A stretch of 35,512 nt of DNA from an uncultured Collinsella sp. (GTDB lineage: Bacteria; Actinomycetota; Coriobacteriia; Coriobacteriales; Coriobacteriaceae): assembly GCA_958349325.1 (NCBI GenBank), contig CATWCP010000007.1:1-35512 (forward strand). Direction: 5' to 3'. The notes below the pieces were generated by a model. That model saw only the letters and a list, made by a program, of their open reading frames with translations. It made no database searches and was not told the origin of the DNA. Positions 7,071 to 14,518 of the stretch are shown here, piece by piece; position 1 is the first letter of the stretch, and each line of letters starts with the position of its first letter. The position numbers were made by a program, and so were the translations under genes.

Positions 7071-9893
7071 CTATTTAATGAGAACACACTGCTGCCGAGT
7101 TTCGCTTTTATTTGCGTTATTAAAACAAGGTCCAATCAAATTACCGGGCAGAATCTGGTGCCACATCTTATTATCATGCGAATTATCCCCCCAGAAAAAA
7201 CCAATATGGCAATCAATTGAACCATCCGTTTTAAAGAAAATAACATCGCCTTTCTGAGCCAACCCACTGTTCAACATATCGGCAACAGTGTTGAAATGAT
7301 ATACCTTACAGCCAGAATCAATAGCATAACCGTACCAGCGCCAAGCATTAATGTAACCGCCACCTCCGGGTCCCGCGCCCCACGGGGTGTGATTATTATT
7401 CGCCGCAACGGCATCAACGTTTACGCCAAGAGATCTAAATACATGTGCAACGAAGCCCGTGCAGTTCATGCCAGTATATCCCCCAGGGCCAGGAGCGCCG
7501 TTAGGATACAAGCAAGTCTGGTACGAAAAGCCACTCGAATATCGAGTGCCAAGATAATAGCCATTGTATTGACGGCTCGTCAGCCAATTAACAACGGATA
7601 GACGTGGAATGCCAAATACCGTGTCATTCGTGCCCGTTGGTTTTACGCTAACCAGATCACCCTCATCAAAAGGTGACCAGATACCGTCGAGATATGCCTG
7701 AACGACAAACCGATAGGTCTGTCCGCCATTTAGTCCTTCAACCCTGTACGAATTGCCGGTACAGTTATAAGTGTATGTTTTATACCCGTTACTCGTCTTA
7801 ACGGCGACGGCATAACGAGTGGCACCTGACACCCTGTCCCAAGACAGATTTGCACAAAGATCTCCAGCCTTACCAGTTACACGAGGAACAATCACACCGT
7901 GTGGAACTGCATCCACAAGCAGTGCGTCACCGTAGGCAGACCAGGCCCCATCTACGTAAGCTTGCACAAGAAACTTGTGAACACGCCCATTCGTAAGATT
8001 AGAAACCGTATAACTAGTCGCTAAGCAATTAGTCGTGAACGTTACATATGAACCATTCTTATATTCTGCAATCGCGTACCTCGTTGCATTGGGAACAAAA
8101 TCCCAAGTAAGCTGTATTTTTCCATCCCCAGGACAAGTGGCCTTAACATTTTGAGGGGAACGGACGTCCTCAAGAACCGCTTCACATAAATATGTATCCG
8201 AAGAAGAACTCCACCTCCCATTTACAAATGCTTGCACAAGAAAACGGTAAGTCTTGCCAGGATTCAAGCCGGAAACCAGATACGAGGACTCTTTGACATC
8301 AAGGGAATACGTCTTGTAGCTATTTCCAGTCTTAAGAGCAACCGCGTACCTCTCTGCTCCAGGAATTTGATTCCACGAAAGCACACAAGAGGTCGATGTA
8401 GTTTTCTCCAAATGAGGCTTCGGGGCATTTGGGTCTTCGGGAATGGCGGCTACAAGGTCTTTGCTCCCAAACGGAGACCATCTTCCATCGATACAAGCCT
8501 GAACAATAAATGAATACTTCTGGCCATTGATAAGACCGCTCACCGTGAACTCATCGCTAGAGCAATCGTAGGTAACAGTCTTGTAACCGCTTCCAGCCTT
8601 ATATGCAATTGCATATCGAGATGCACCGGCGATGGGGCTCCATTTAAGACTAACCGATCCATCGCCAACACTGGAAACGCCAACTTTAGGAGAAACGAGA
8701 GAATACGGCATGCAGGTGATGTAGTCAGTGTCCTCAAGGGCCGTTAGACACTCGTAAATCCTCGCTCTAACATAGAACGAGTATTCTTCACCATTTTTCA
8801 ATCCCTTTATTTCAATGCTAGTTTGATTTGATTTCAACCTATACGACTTGCCATTTGAACACCAAACAACATATTGAGTGGCGCCCGGGACGCGGCCCCA
8901 CGAAAGCTCGACGCGCCCGTCGCCGGCGGTAGCCGCGGGCGAGGGCCTCACGGTCCCCTCGGGCCTGCAGCGGACGAGGCTCGCGGGGCCGAAGGAGGAC
9001 CAGCGGCCGTTCACGTAGGCCTGCACGAGGAAGTCGTGGTCGTAGCCGTTGGGGAGGTCGGTGACGGTGTATGAGTTCCCGGTCAGGTCCTTCGTGAAGG
9101 TGCTGTAGGTTCCGTTCGAGAACGCTTCGGCGACGGCGTAGCGCTCGGCGCCCGGGACGGGCTCCCAGCTCAGGGTCACCTCGCCGTCCCCGGTCGCCTC
9201 CGCCCGGGGCGCAGGAGCGCACGGGTCGGAGGGGGTCGCGGAGACAAGATCGGAGCCAGAGAAAGAGGTCCACCTGCCGCAAACGCATGCCTGCACCAGG
9301 AATCGATAGCCCGTCCCGTTGGACAGGCCGGCGGCCGTGAAGGACTCGCCAGCGCAGGAGGTCGTCAGCGTGCGGTAGCCGGAACCGGTACGGTAGGCCA
9401 CGGCGTACTTCGTGGCGCCCGGGACGCGGCCCCACGAAAGCTCGACGCGCCCGTCGCCGGCGGTAGCCGCGGGCGAGGGCCTCACGGTCCCCTCGGGCCT
9501 GCAGCGGACGAGGCTCGCGGGGCCGAAGGAGGACCAGCGGCCGTTCACGTAGGCCTGCACGAGGAAGTCGTGGTCGTAGCCGTTGGGGAGGTCGGTGACG
9601 GTGTATGAGTTCCCGGTCAGGTCCTTCGTGAAGGTGCTGTAGGTTCCGTTCGAGAACGCTTCGGCGACGGCGTAGCGCTCGGCGCCCGGGACGGGCTCCC
9701 AGCTCAGGGTCACCTCGCCGTCCCCGGTCGCCTCCGCCCGGGGCGCAGGAGCGCACGGGTCGGAGGGGGCAGCATAAGAAACAGATGCGGCATTCCTCAC
9801 TATTCCTGTTATCGAGTTTTCAGCAATCGCCGGAGTACATACAAGAAAGAAAATAGCAGCGACAAGAGATAGCAAACATGAAATACGCTTCAT
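7071..9893 (-). CDS. Secreted NlpC/P60-like peptidase with eight fibronectin-type repeats
   Basis: This 940-residue protein starts with a signal peptide (MKRISCLLSLVAAIFFLVC, then TPAIAEN). About eight repeats of 88-90 residues follow, each with a GDGxVxLSW strand, a GATRYAVA strand and a FLVQAYVDGxWS strand, which read as fibronectin type III-like modules. The last 180 residues are an NlpC/P60-like cysteine peptidase: nucleophile Cys in GMNCTGFVAHVF, KGDVIFF, general base His in DCHIGFFWG and a downstream His in NKMWHQI. It probably cuts peptidoglycan stem peptides or cross-bridges. The start at 9893 is supported by GGAGGG four bases upstream; an ATG inside that Shine-Dalgarno and a longer frame are alternatives. 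Two pairs of repeats are exact duplicates (see 8878-9235 and 9412-9769). CHAP-type amidase is an alternative family name. Confidence 0.85.
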   Translation of the reverse strand: MKRISCLLSLVAAIFFLVCTPAIAENSITGIVRNAASVSYAAPSDPCAPAPRAEATGDGEVTLSWEPVPGAERYAVAEAFSNGTYSTFTKDLTGNSYTVTDLPNGYDHDFLVQAYVNGRWSSFGPASLVRCRPEGTVRPSPAATAGDGRVELSWGRVPGATKYAVAYRTGSGYRTLTTSCAGESFTAAGLSNGTGYRFLVQACVCGRWTSFSGSDLVSATPSDPCAPAPRAEATGDGEVTLSWEPVPGAERYAVAEAFSNGTYSTFTKDLTGNSYTVTDLPNGYDHDFLVQAYVNGRWSSFGPASLVRCRPEGTVRPSPAATAGDGRVELSWGRVPGATQYVVWCSNGKSYRLKSNQTSIEIKGLKNGEEYSFYVRARIYECLTALEDTDYITCMPYSLVSPKVGVSSVGDGSVSLKWSPIAGASRYAIAYKAGSGYKTVTYDCSSDEFTVSGLINGQKYSFIVQACIDGRWSPFGSKDLVAAIPEDPNAPKPHLEKTTSTSCVLSWNQIPGAERYAVALKTGNSYKTYSLDVKESSYLVSGLNPGKTYRFLVQAFVNGRWSSSSDTYLCEAVLEDVRSPQNVKATCPGDGKIQLTWDFVPNATRYAIAEYKNGSYVTFTTNCLATSYTVSNLTNGRVHKFLVQAYVDGAWSAYGDALLVDAVPHGVIVPRVTGKAGDLCANLSWDRVSGATRYAVAVKTSNGYKTYTYNCTGNSYRVEGLNGGQTYRFVVQAYLDGIWSPFDEGDLVSVKPTGTNDTVFGIPRLSVVNWLTSRQYNGYYLGTRYSSGFSYQTCLYPNGAPGPGGYTGMNCTGFVAHVFRSLGVNVDAVAANNNHTPWGAGPGGGGYINAWRWYGYAIDSGCKVYHFNTVADMLNSGLAQKGDVIFFKTDGSIDCHIGFFWGDNSHDNKMWHQILPGNLIGPCFNNANKSETRQQCVLIK
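8878..9235. repeat. Exact 358-bp repeat, copy A (fibronectin modules)
   Basis: This block is identical, base for base as I compared it, to 9412-9769, 534 bp (178 codons) away. The offset equals two fibronectin-type modules, so the reading frame is kept. The block is strongly G+C-rich, while the gene on its downstream side is A+T-richer. Confidence 0.95.
9412..9769. repeat. Exact 358-bp repeat, copy B (fibronectin modules)
   Basis: This is the second copy of the block at 8878-9235. Between the two copies lies a related but different module (9236-9411). Identity at silent positions points to a recent duplication or gene conversion rather than selection on protein sequence. Confidence 0.95.
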
Positions 9894-10105
9894 ACGACCC
9901 TCCATGAGCAACAGTCCAATTAGATAGTATCGGAAATACGAGATTCGATATGTATTATTTCGGACCAATGGATGTTTTTGTCACAGACGGTTTCAAGCAT
10001 TGTTAAATCGAAATCCTGTCAATAATCCAAGCCGATAACTCGATTATGTTGTAAATCCACTTTCGCAGTTAAGGCATAAGCACCAGATGCATCGTCAGCG
10101 GAGGT
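9894..10105. other. Leader of the NlpC/P60-like gene plus a possible broken gene tail
   Basis: The part next to 9893 is A+T-rich and should hold the promoter of the hydrolase gene, but I see no convincing -35/-10 pair. On the minus strand, about 10130-10019 reads as a plausible coding tail (SYLIELQTSADDASGAYAL, then KVDLQHNRVIGLDY and a stop) without a start. It may be the end of a gene cut by the insertion-sequence remnants to the right. No family is recognised. Confidence 0.3.
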
Positions 10106-10420
10106 TTGAAGCTCTATCAAATACGAAAGGCCTACAAAACAACAGACGTGACCGCTCCGATCTGCACGGCGAGCCAACAGGCCACATCGGAAAATGACTG
10201 GTGGGACGACACCGACCTCTCCAAGGGCTACGGGCAGGCCAGGAAGCGCGGCCTGTCCCGCCAGAAGCTGTGCATCTGCGTCGCCATCGACGTCCACAAG
10301 AACCCGGTCGCGGTAGTCTGCGGCCGCGGGAAGCCCAGCTCGGCGCGCGTGAGGAAGGCCATGGGCGGAAGGATAGCGCCCGGGTCGCTGCTCATCCACG
10401 ACATCGAGCGGGCGCATGGC
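10106..10420 (+). pseudogene. IS1595-type (ISXO2-like) transposase fragment
   Basis: The plus frame around 10195-10420 contains DWWDDTDLSKGYGQARKRG, GLSRQKLCICVAIDVHKN, VVCGRGKPSSARVRKA and PGSLLIHDIERAHGAL. This order is that of the central part of ISXO2-like DDE transposases: first catalytic Asp near DDT, then the RGLSRQK strand, the GRGKPS turn, and the second Asp in HDIE. The N-terminal zinc-finger part and the C-terminal catalytic half are missing, and the similarity stops near 10420 where the next frame turns into istB. It is a dead remnant. The first residues of the open frame (from 10106) show no transposase similarity that I recognise. Confidence 0.65.
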
Positions 10421-10650
10421 GCGCTCTGCCGCTCGACGCGGACGGCGCGAGGCTCCTCTTCCAGGTCTTCGCCGACGCCTACAAGAGGCAGTCGGTGGTG
10501 ATCACCACGAACCTGGAGTTCAGCAGGTGGGAATCGGTGTTCGGTGGCGACCAGATGGCCGCCGTCATAGACCGCATCGTCTACCACGGGAGGCTCGTCC
10601 AGTTGGCGCAACGCCCGTTCGGGAACGGGCACGTTAACGTCCCCTGTTCT
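10416..10650 (+). pseudogene. IS21-type istB (transposition helper ATPase) C-terminal fragment
   Basis: In another plus frame than the preceding fragment, the translation reads LPLDADGARLLFQVFADAYK, then SVVITTNLEFSRWESVFGGD and MAAVIDRIVYHGRLVQL. This is the C-terminal part of IstB: the segment after Walker B, the sensor-1 ITTNLEF strand and the arginine-finger region IDRIVYH. The Walker A and B motifs and the start are absent. The change from the IS1595-like to the IstB-like sequence falls within about 10 bases of 10420, so one element was probably inserted into or deleted against the other. Confidence 0.7.
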
Positions 10651-11151
10651 CAAATCCTTCATCTACGCTATGCCACGTTTGCGATTACTAAGAAGTATTC
10701 CGCATAATCGGCAGGAATTGAGCACAGTAAGCGTAGAAAACCAAGCAGTTATAACACGAGCTCCGCACCCGAAGACTGGGAACGGGCTTCCCCGGGCGGC
10801 CACCTTGACAAGGCGGCCCAGGAAGGATGGAAAAGAAGACCGCGCCCCTAGCACAGAGAAGAAATGCGCTCGACGGAAGAGACAATCGGGGTCTGAGATT
10901 ACCCGGGCGCGGCGCTTGAGCCGCAGCACGACGGCGAAGCACGCGTGTACGGAGAACATGTCGCCGATAGCATCACCGCCCAGTATAAGACCAAGCCGGC
11001 GTACGAGGGACATGGGGAGTAGATCGGAGAGGGCGTCCTGGACACCGACCTCAGCTCCATTCCTCACGATTAGCTTTTCCATTTCCTTAGAGTTCTTGAT
11101 AAACCGTCAAGAAAGACAAAAACTATCTACTTCACAGCTATAAACCCTCAT
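10651..11151. other. Decayed sequence without a supported gene
   Basis: The plus strand has a coding-like run (about 10770-11075: WERASPGGHLDKAAQEGW, later HDGEARVYGEHVADSITAQY) interrupted by several stops, which suggests a degenerate gene; I cannot name the family. Long open frames exist on both strands but have low-complexity Arg/Ser-rich or no recognisable content. Short inverted repeats are present: CTACGCT at 10664 with AGCGTAG near 10729, and ATTCC/GGAAT around 10698-10718. They may mark an old element end. Confidence 0.3.
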
Positions 11152-11523
11152 CTAGGACGCCGTTATACCATTAAAATCGTTCTCATTGATAGGAAAGCGT
11201 TCGATGAATAGTTTTGCAAACTCAGCGCTTTTTGCAACTTTTGCGTCCCCTCCTGCATCATCAAAAATCTGTTTTGAAGCGGCAACGATGCCCTCAAGTA
11301 CATCAACTGAGGGAGTATTTAAGTTTTTTAAGTAATTTGGAGTAATGTCAAATGAACGGAACTGAACAGCGCAGGTCGCGAGAATAACATAGAAAATCAA
11401 ATTATTCTGCTCTGCTCTATCCAAATCCGACTTTCGAAGATATTGACGAATAAATAATGATGTTTTACCTAAAGCGAAATATGCTTCAGGAGGTATATCC
11501 TCATTGAATATTTTTTTATGCAT
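11152..11523 (-). CDS. Small hypothetical protein, possibly the C-terminal remnant of a larger gene
   Basis: This 123-residue, soluble, alpha-helical protein (EDIPPEAYFALGKTSLFIRQ at 9-28, RAEQNNLIFYVILATCAVQF at 36-55, ending KSAEFAKLFIERF...) lies on the minus strand. Its ATG comes directly after an in-frame stop and has no Shine-Dalgarno, and the sequence reads like the C-terminal helices of a bigger protein. A weak resemblance to the ends of AIPR-type abortive-infection proteins came to mind but I cannot support it. Codon use is A+T-rich, like the neighbouring accessory genes. It could be an intact small gene or a truncated one next to the insertion-sequence remnants. Confidence 0.4.
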   Translation of the reverse strand: MHKKIFNEDIPPEAYFALGKTSLFIRQYLRKSDLDRAEQNNLIFYVILATCAVQFRSFDITPNYLKNLNTPSVDVLEGIVAASKQIFDDAGGDAKVAKSAEFAKLFIERFPINENDFNGITAS

Positions 11524-11841
11524 TTAAGCATGCAGCAAGTGGAAGGAACGCATGAACGATGGTAACCGGCAGCAAAACGCACCAACTTCAGTCCATCAAT
11601 AATGCCGACCATGCAATCCAGCAAGGGTGCAAGTGCCTCATCTAGAGGTACGACCATCAATTTAATTGAAGTAAGAAGTTGCGAACAGTTTTACTGACTT
11701 ACCAGGACGGCGCCACACGCGTTAACCGTGAAATTGTCCAAAAAAATGCCCCAATGTTTCGCTTGTATCAGAGGCGTCTGGGGCTTCACTGATAGAATAG
11801 CCCTACTTACCAATTCGGGACCATGGCCAGGCTGTTTCACC
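11524..11841. other. Gap upstream of the GHKL-STAS gene
   Basis: No supported gene lies here. On the minus strand a short frame (PLDEALAPLLDCMVGIIDGL) may be an upstream piece of the 11152-11523 gene in another frame. On the plus strand the frame of the next gene is already open from a GTG at 11728 and an ATG at 11746, but the sequence before 11842 is poor in coding character. A TAGAAT at 11793-11798 could be a -10 element, without a clear -35. Confidence 0.3.
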
Positions 11842-13065
11842 ATGAATTATACATCTGAACCCAAAAAGCCCTATGTAGTGTTAACCATAAAGCCGTCTCG
11901 CGGCGCAGCCGGCTATCTCAGGAAAAGAATAGACACTGCCATCGAATCCGGCTTCAACATTTTCAAAGTTAGACTGGAGGCTGAAGAAAACGGGTTATAT
12001 CCCAATCGAGTACTTCCGATAGTTGCGACCTTGTCATCCTATTCGACCGACCACGGTTGCACTTTCCTCCCCTCCAAATCGACTGGTAAGGGAACCTATG
12101 CTGAAGCTTTGGGGTTATTAAAGCCCTACAAAGACCCTAATGGTGTCGATTCGGCATCATTTCTTGATAAAGTTTGGCGCTTCGACAGAAATACGCACTT
12201 TGATGTGGTTAGTGGGATTATCGACTCACTTCGCAAGACTACGGTGCTTGCGCCCGGGCTTCTCCATGGAATCGAATACGGATTAAACGAGATATCAGAT
12301 AACGTGCTTGTTCATTCGACAAAAATGCAAAGCGAGCATGTTGAAGGCTACGTAATGGCCCAAGTTCATCGTCAATCTAACAAAGTCGCAATCGCAGTCC
12401 ATGATGACGGAATTGGCATCCCCAATTCACTTAGGAGTGGCGGCGTAGCCTTTGCTGACACAAAGGAGGCTATACAACTCGCCCTCAGCAAGGGCGTAAC
12501 AGATGGAAATGGCGCAGGCAACGGATTATGGCTTCTTGACAGTATTGTCGACGCAGCATCTGGTTCTCTCGATATTCAGTCTGACGGCATTGGATATAGA
12601 AAGGTTCACAAACATAAGGGGTCAGACGCTACGGTCGCATTCAGAAACGTCAACACCCCGGCAGGCGGAAGCACGTTGGTAGATTTTCAAATCTCGACAA
12701 ACTCATCAATATCCATGTCAGATATTTTTGAGGGAAACTCACCAGTCAATCTTTGGAAAGAATCCCATGAAACCGACCCGTCGGGCAGAAGCCTCCGACT
12801 TCGTCTGGCTGACGAATCATCCGGATTTGGAAGCAGATACGACGCTGCGAAAATGCGCTGTTTAGCATTAAACATGGCTAACGATGCAGATAATAAGGTC
12901 TATTTGGACTTTGCGGACGTGCCGTTCATCAGCCTATCGTTTGCAGATGAGTTTATCAACAAATTGATGCGCGAGGTAGGCCTAGTCACCTTCATTCGGA
13001 AATACTCAATTGTGAATCTATGCCAATCTTGCGCGGAAGCAATCGATTATGTCACTCGAAAATAA
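11842..13065 (+). CDS. GHKL ATPase fused to a C-terminal STAS-like (DUF4325-type) domain
   Basis: This 407-residue protein counts from the ATG at 11842. The N-terminal 130 residues match nothing I know. The middle is a GHKL/HATPase domain of the anti-sigma/histidine-kinase type: N-box GLNEISDNV (about 147-155), G1 box HDDGIGIP (187-194) and G2 box GNGAGNGLWLL (222-232). The last 78 residues (RYDAAKMRCLALNMANDADN, VYLDFADVPFISLSFADEF, GLVTFIRKYSIVN) resemble STAS-like DUF4325 domains, a regulatory fold related to anti-sigma-factor antagonists. An ATPase and its antagonist-like domain in one chain suggests an intramolecular partner switch. There is no membrane segment or receiver domain. Start sites at 11728 (GTG) and 11746 are possible; none has a good Shine-Dalgarno. 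The role is unknown; it lies in an accessory stretch opposite an AAA ATPase gene. Confidence 0.7.
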   Translation: MNYTSEPKKPYVVLTIKPSRGAAGYLRKRIDTAIESGFNIFKVRLEAEENGLYPNRVLPIVATLSSYSTDHGCTFLPSKSTGKGTYAEALGLLKPYKDPNGVDSASFLDKVWRFDRNTHFDVVSGIIDSLRKTTVLAPGLLHGIEYGLNEISDNVLVHSTKMQSEHVEGYVMAQVHRQSNKVAIAVHDDGIGIPNSLRSGGVAFADTKEAIQLALSKGVTDGNGAGNGLWLLDSIVDAASGSLDIQSDGIGYRKVHKHKGSDATVAFRNVNTPAGGSTLVDFQISTNSSISMSDIFEGNSPVNLWKESHETDPSGRSLRLRLADESSGFGSRYDAAKMRCLALNMANDADNKVYLDFADVPFISLSFADEFINKLMREVGLVTFIRKYSIVNLCQSCAEAIDYVTRK

Positions 13066-13205
13066 CGGAAGCCGCATGCATTACGCGTCAACAACAATCG
13101 CTTTACGTACTTACGCTACGGTCAATCACACCAGACGCCAAGCCAACAATCCGAAGGGACCAACGTGCTAACGATTCACTATGGTGATATGGAAAATACC
13201 TCGAC

Positions 13206-14309
13206 CTAGAACCGTTCGAGAATTTCCTCGGCGTTCTCTCGCAGATAGATATCTAGGTCCGGCACGGCAAACTGCACGTAGCCTCTCTGTGGCGCCTGAA
13301 TAACCTCTCTTTGTAGCAATTTTGCCCTAATAGAGCTAATCTCATTGGTCTTTTTACCCATGCGCCTAGCAATCTCGGATGATTTGGACTGTTGTTTGTC
13401 CTCGCACATCGCCAAAAGGTATTTGATATCGTTAAGCCCCAGTCCAGAAATCGCGGGCTCGTGAACAACATCGTGAAAACGAGCCTCTGCCAGCGCAATG
13501 CCTTCGGCAACATCGCGCTCACTCACGATGGCACTTTTGGCACGATGCAAGTTGGCGCGCTGCCAAATGGAATAACCAACCAGTTGTACCAGATAGGCAT
13601 AGCCCTTAGTAGCCTTAGCGGATCTCGACAACAGATCGTCCTCTATGGTCAAGCCGGTCGCAATAAAACTGTCGCCCATAGAAAGCGCCACCTCCACCTG
13701 GTTGATAGGCGCCAGATCTTCGGGGAGGGCACGACGCAAGAACGTAAGTGCCTTACCGTTAATAAGATCCATAACACCGGCGGGTAAACCGGCAAAGGCA
13801 AGTGCGATATCTACTCTTTCCCCTATCAAAAGCTGAACCGTAGACGCAATGGCACGCATATCGTCAATCGGGGCGTCCTGAACTTCATCGATGGCAATAA
13901 AAAGACCCTTGGAAGACTTCGCTGCCGAACTCAGCAACTTTCTAAGGCTTGGCTCTTTGGGCGCAACGTCAACTTTCGCGGAAACAACGCCGGCATTTAC
14001 GCCGACCGAAGCATTGGCCGCAAGGGAAGAATCAGCAACCTGATCCCTCAAGTCCAGCAATAGGTTTGGGCCAGCAGAAACAATAGCGGTCTTCCAACCA
14101 AGCTCTCGCGCACGATCCCTAAGGTCGCAGAGCAAAACAGTTTTTCCGGAGCCCCTCGGTCCAGCAATGCGCATGAGCCTCGCAGGTGCACCAATTCCCG
14201 CATTCAAACTCTCGGTAAACTCAAGGGCGATATCGTCACGACCAATTATGCGCGGAGGCTCAGCGCCGGCAGTGGGACGAAAGGGGTTATGGAATGCTGT
14301 GGCGCTCAC
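13206..14309 (-). CDS. AAA-family ATPase with C-terminal winged helix
   Basis: This 367-residue protein starts with the HNPFRPTAGAEPPRIIGRDD linker typical of AAA_16/ORC-like and archaeal-type ATPases. Walker A is GPRGSGKT (50-57), Walker B is LFIAIDE (136-142), and an FAGLPAG sensor segment follows. The last 80 residues look like a winged-helix domain (LNDIKYLLAMCE...SSEIARRMGKKTNEISSIRA...). Such proteins bind DNA or act as signalling switches; no target can be named. Translation starts at a GTG with AAAGG eight bases upstream. It is convergent with the GHKL-STAS gene (140-base gap) and has an unusual palindrome-rich leader. Nearest relatives occur as scattered single genes in many actinobacteria and clostridia (general family knowledge). 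Confidence 0.75.
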   Translation of the reverse strand: MSATAFHNPFRPTAGAEPPRIIGRDDIALEFTESLNAGIGAPARLMRIAGPRGSGKTVLLCDLRDRARELGWKTAIVSAGPNLLLDLRDQVADSSLAANASVGVNAGVVSAKVDVAPKEPSLRKLLSSAAKSSKGLFIAIDEVQDAPIDDMRAIASTVQLLIGERVDIALAFAGLPAGVMDLINGKALTFLRRALPEDLAPINQVEVALSMGDSFIATGLTIEDDLLSRSAKATKGYAYLVQLVGYSIWQRANLHRAKSAIVSERDVAEGIALAEARFHDVVHEPAISGLGLNDIKYLLAMCEDKQQSKSSEIARRMGKKTNEISSIRAKLLQREVIQAPQRGYVQFAVPDLDIYLRENAEEILERF

Positions 14310-14359
14310 TTGTTTGCCTTTCTAGGAAATCGATTAACAGTCAATCATTGCTTATTTTT

Positions 14360-14433
14360 TATCGTAGACTATATCGAATAATATCGAGTTATATAAGCTT
14401 ATATAAACTTATCGCGAAAGTATCGAGCTTTCG
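14360..14433. promoter_or_regulatory. Palindrome and repeated TATCGA boxes upstream of the AAA ATPase gene
   Basis: Within 74 bases there are four TATCG-type boxes (TATCGT at 14360, TATCGA at 14372, 14382 and 14421). There is also an 18-base perfect palindrome TTATATAAGCTTATATAA (14389-14406) and a hairpin CGAAAG-N7-CTTTCG (14415-14433). The tract is strongly A+T-rich and 50-120 bases before the GTG start at 14309. It may be an operator, possibly for autoregulation; the hairpin could also be a weak transcript end for the glycosyltransferase gene at 14519. Confidence 0.4.
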
Positions 14434-14518
14434 TAATTTGTCTTAGCTAGTAGCCCAACGTTGCTTTCTTCCAAGCTCATAGCGAAAGAAGGTTAAGGAC
14501 TTCCTAAAAACTATTGCC

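Noticed and set aside
8839..9756. 305-codon minus frame with repeated Arg-rich segments
   Set aside because: It is a second-frame reading of the G+C-rich duplicated fibronectin modules.
10663..11143. Overlapping open frames on both strands (139 and 157 codons)
   Set aside because: Neither shows a domain, ribosome site or plausible composition, and the stretch reads as decayed.
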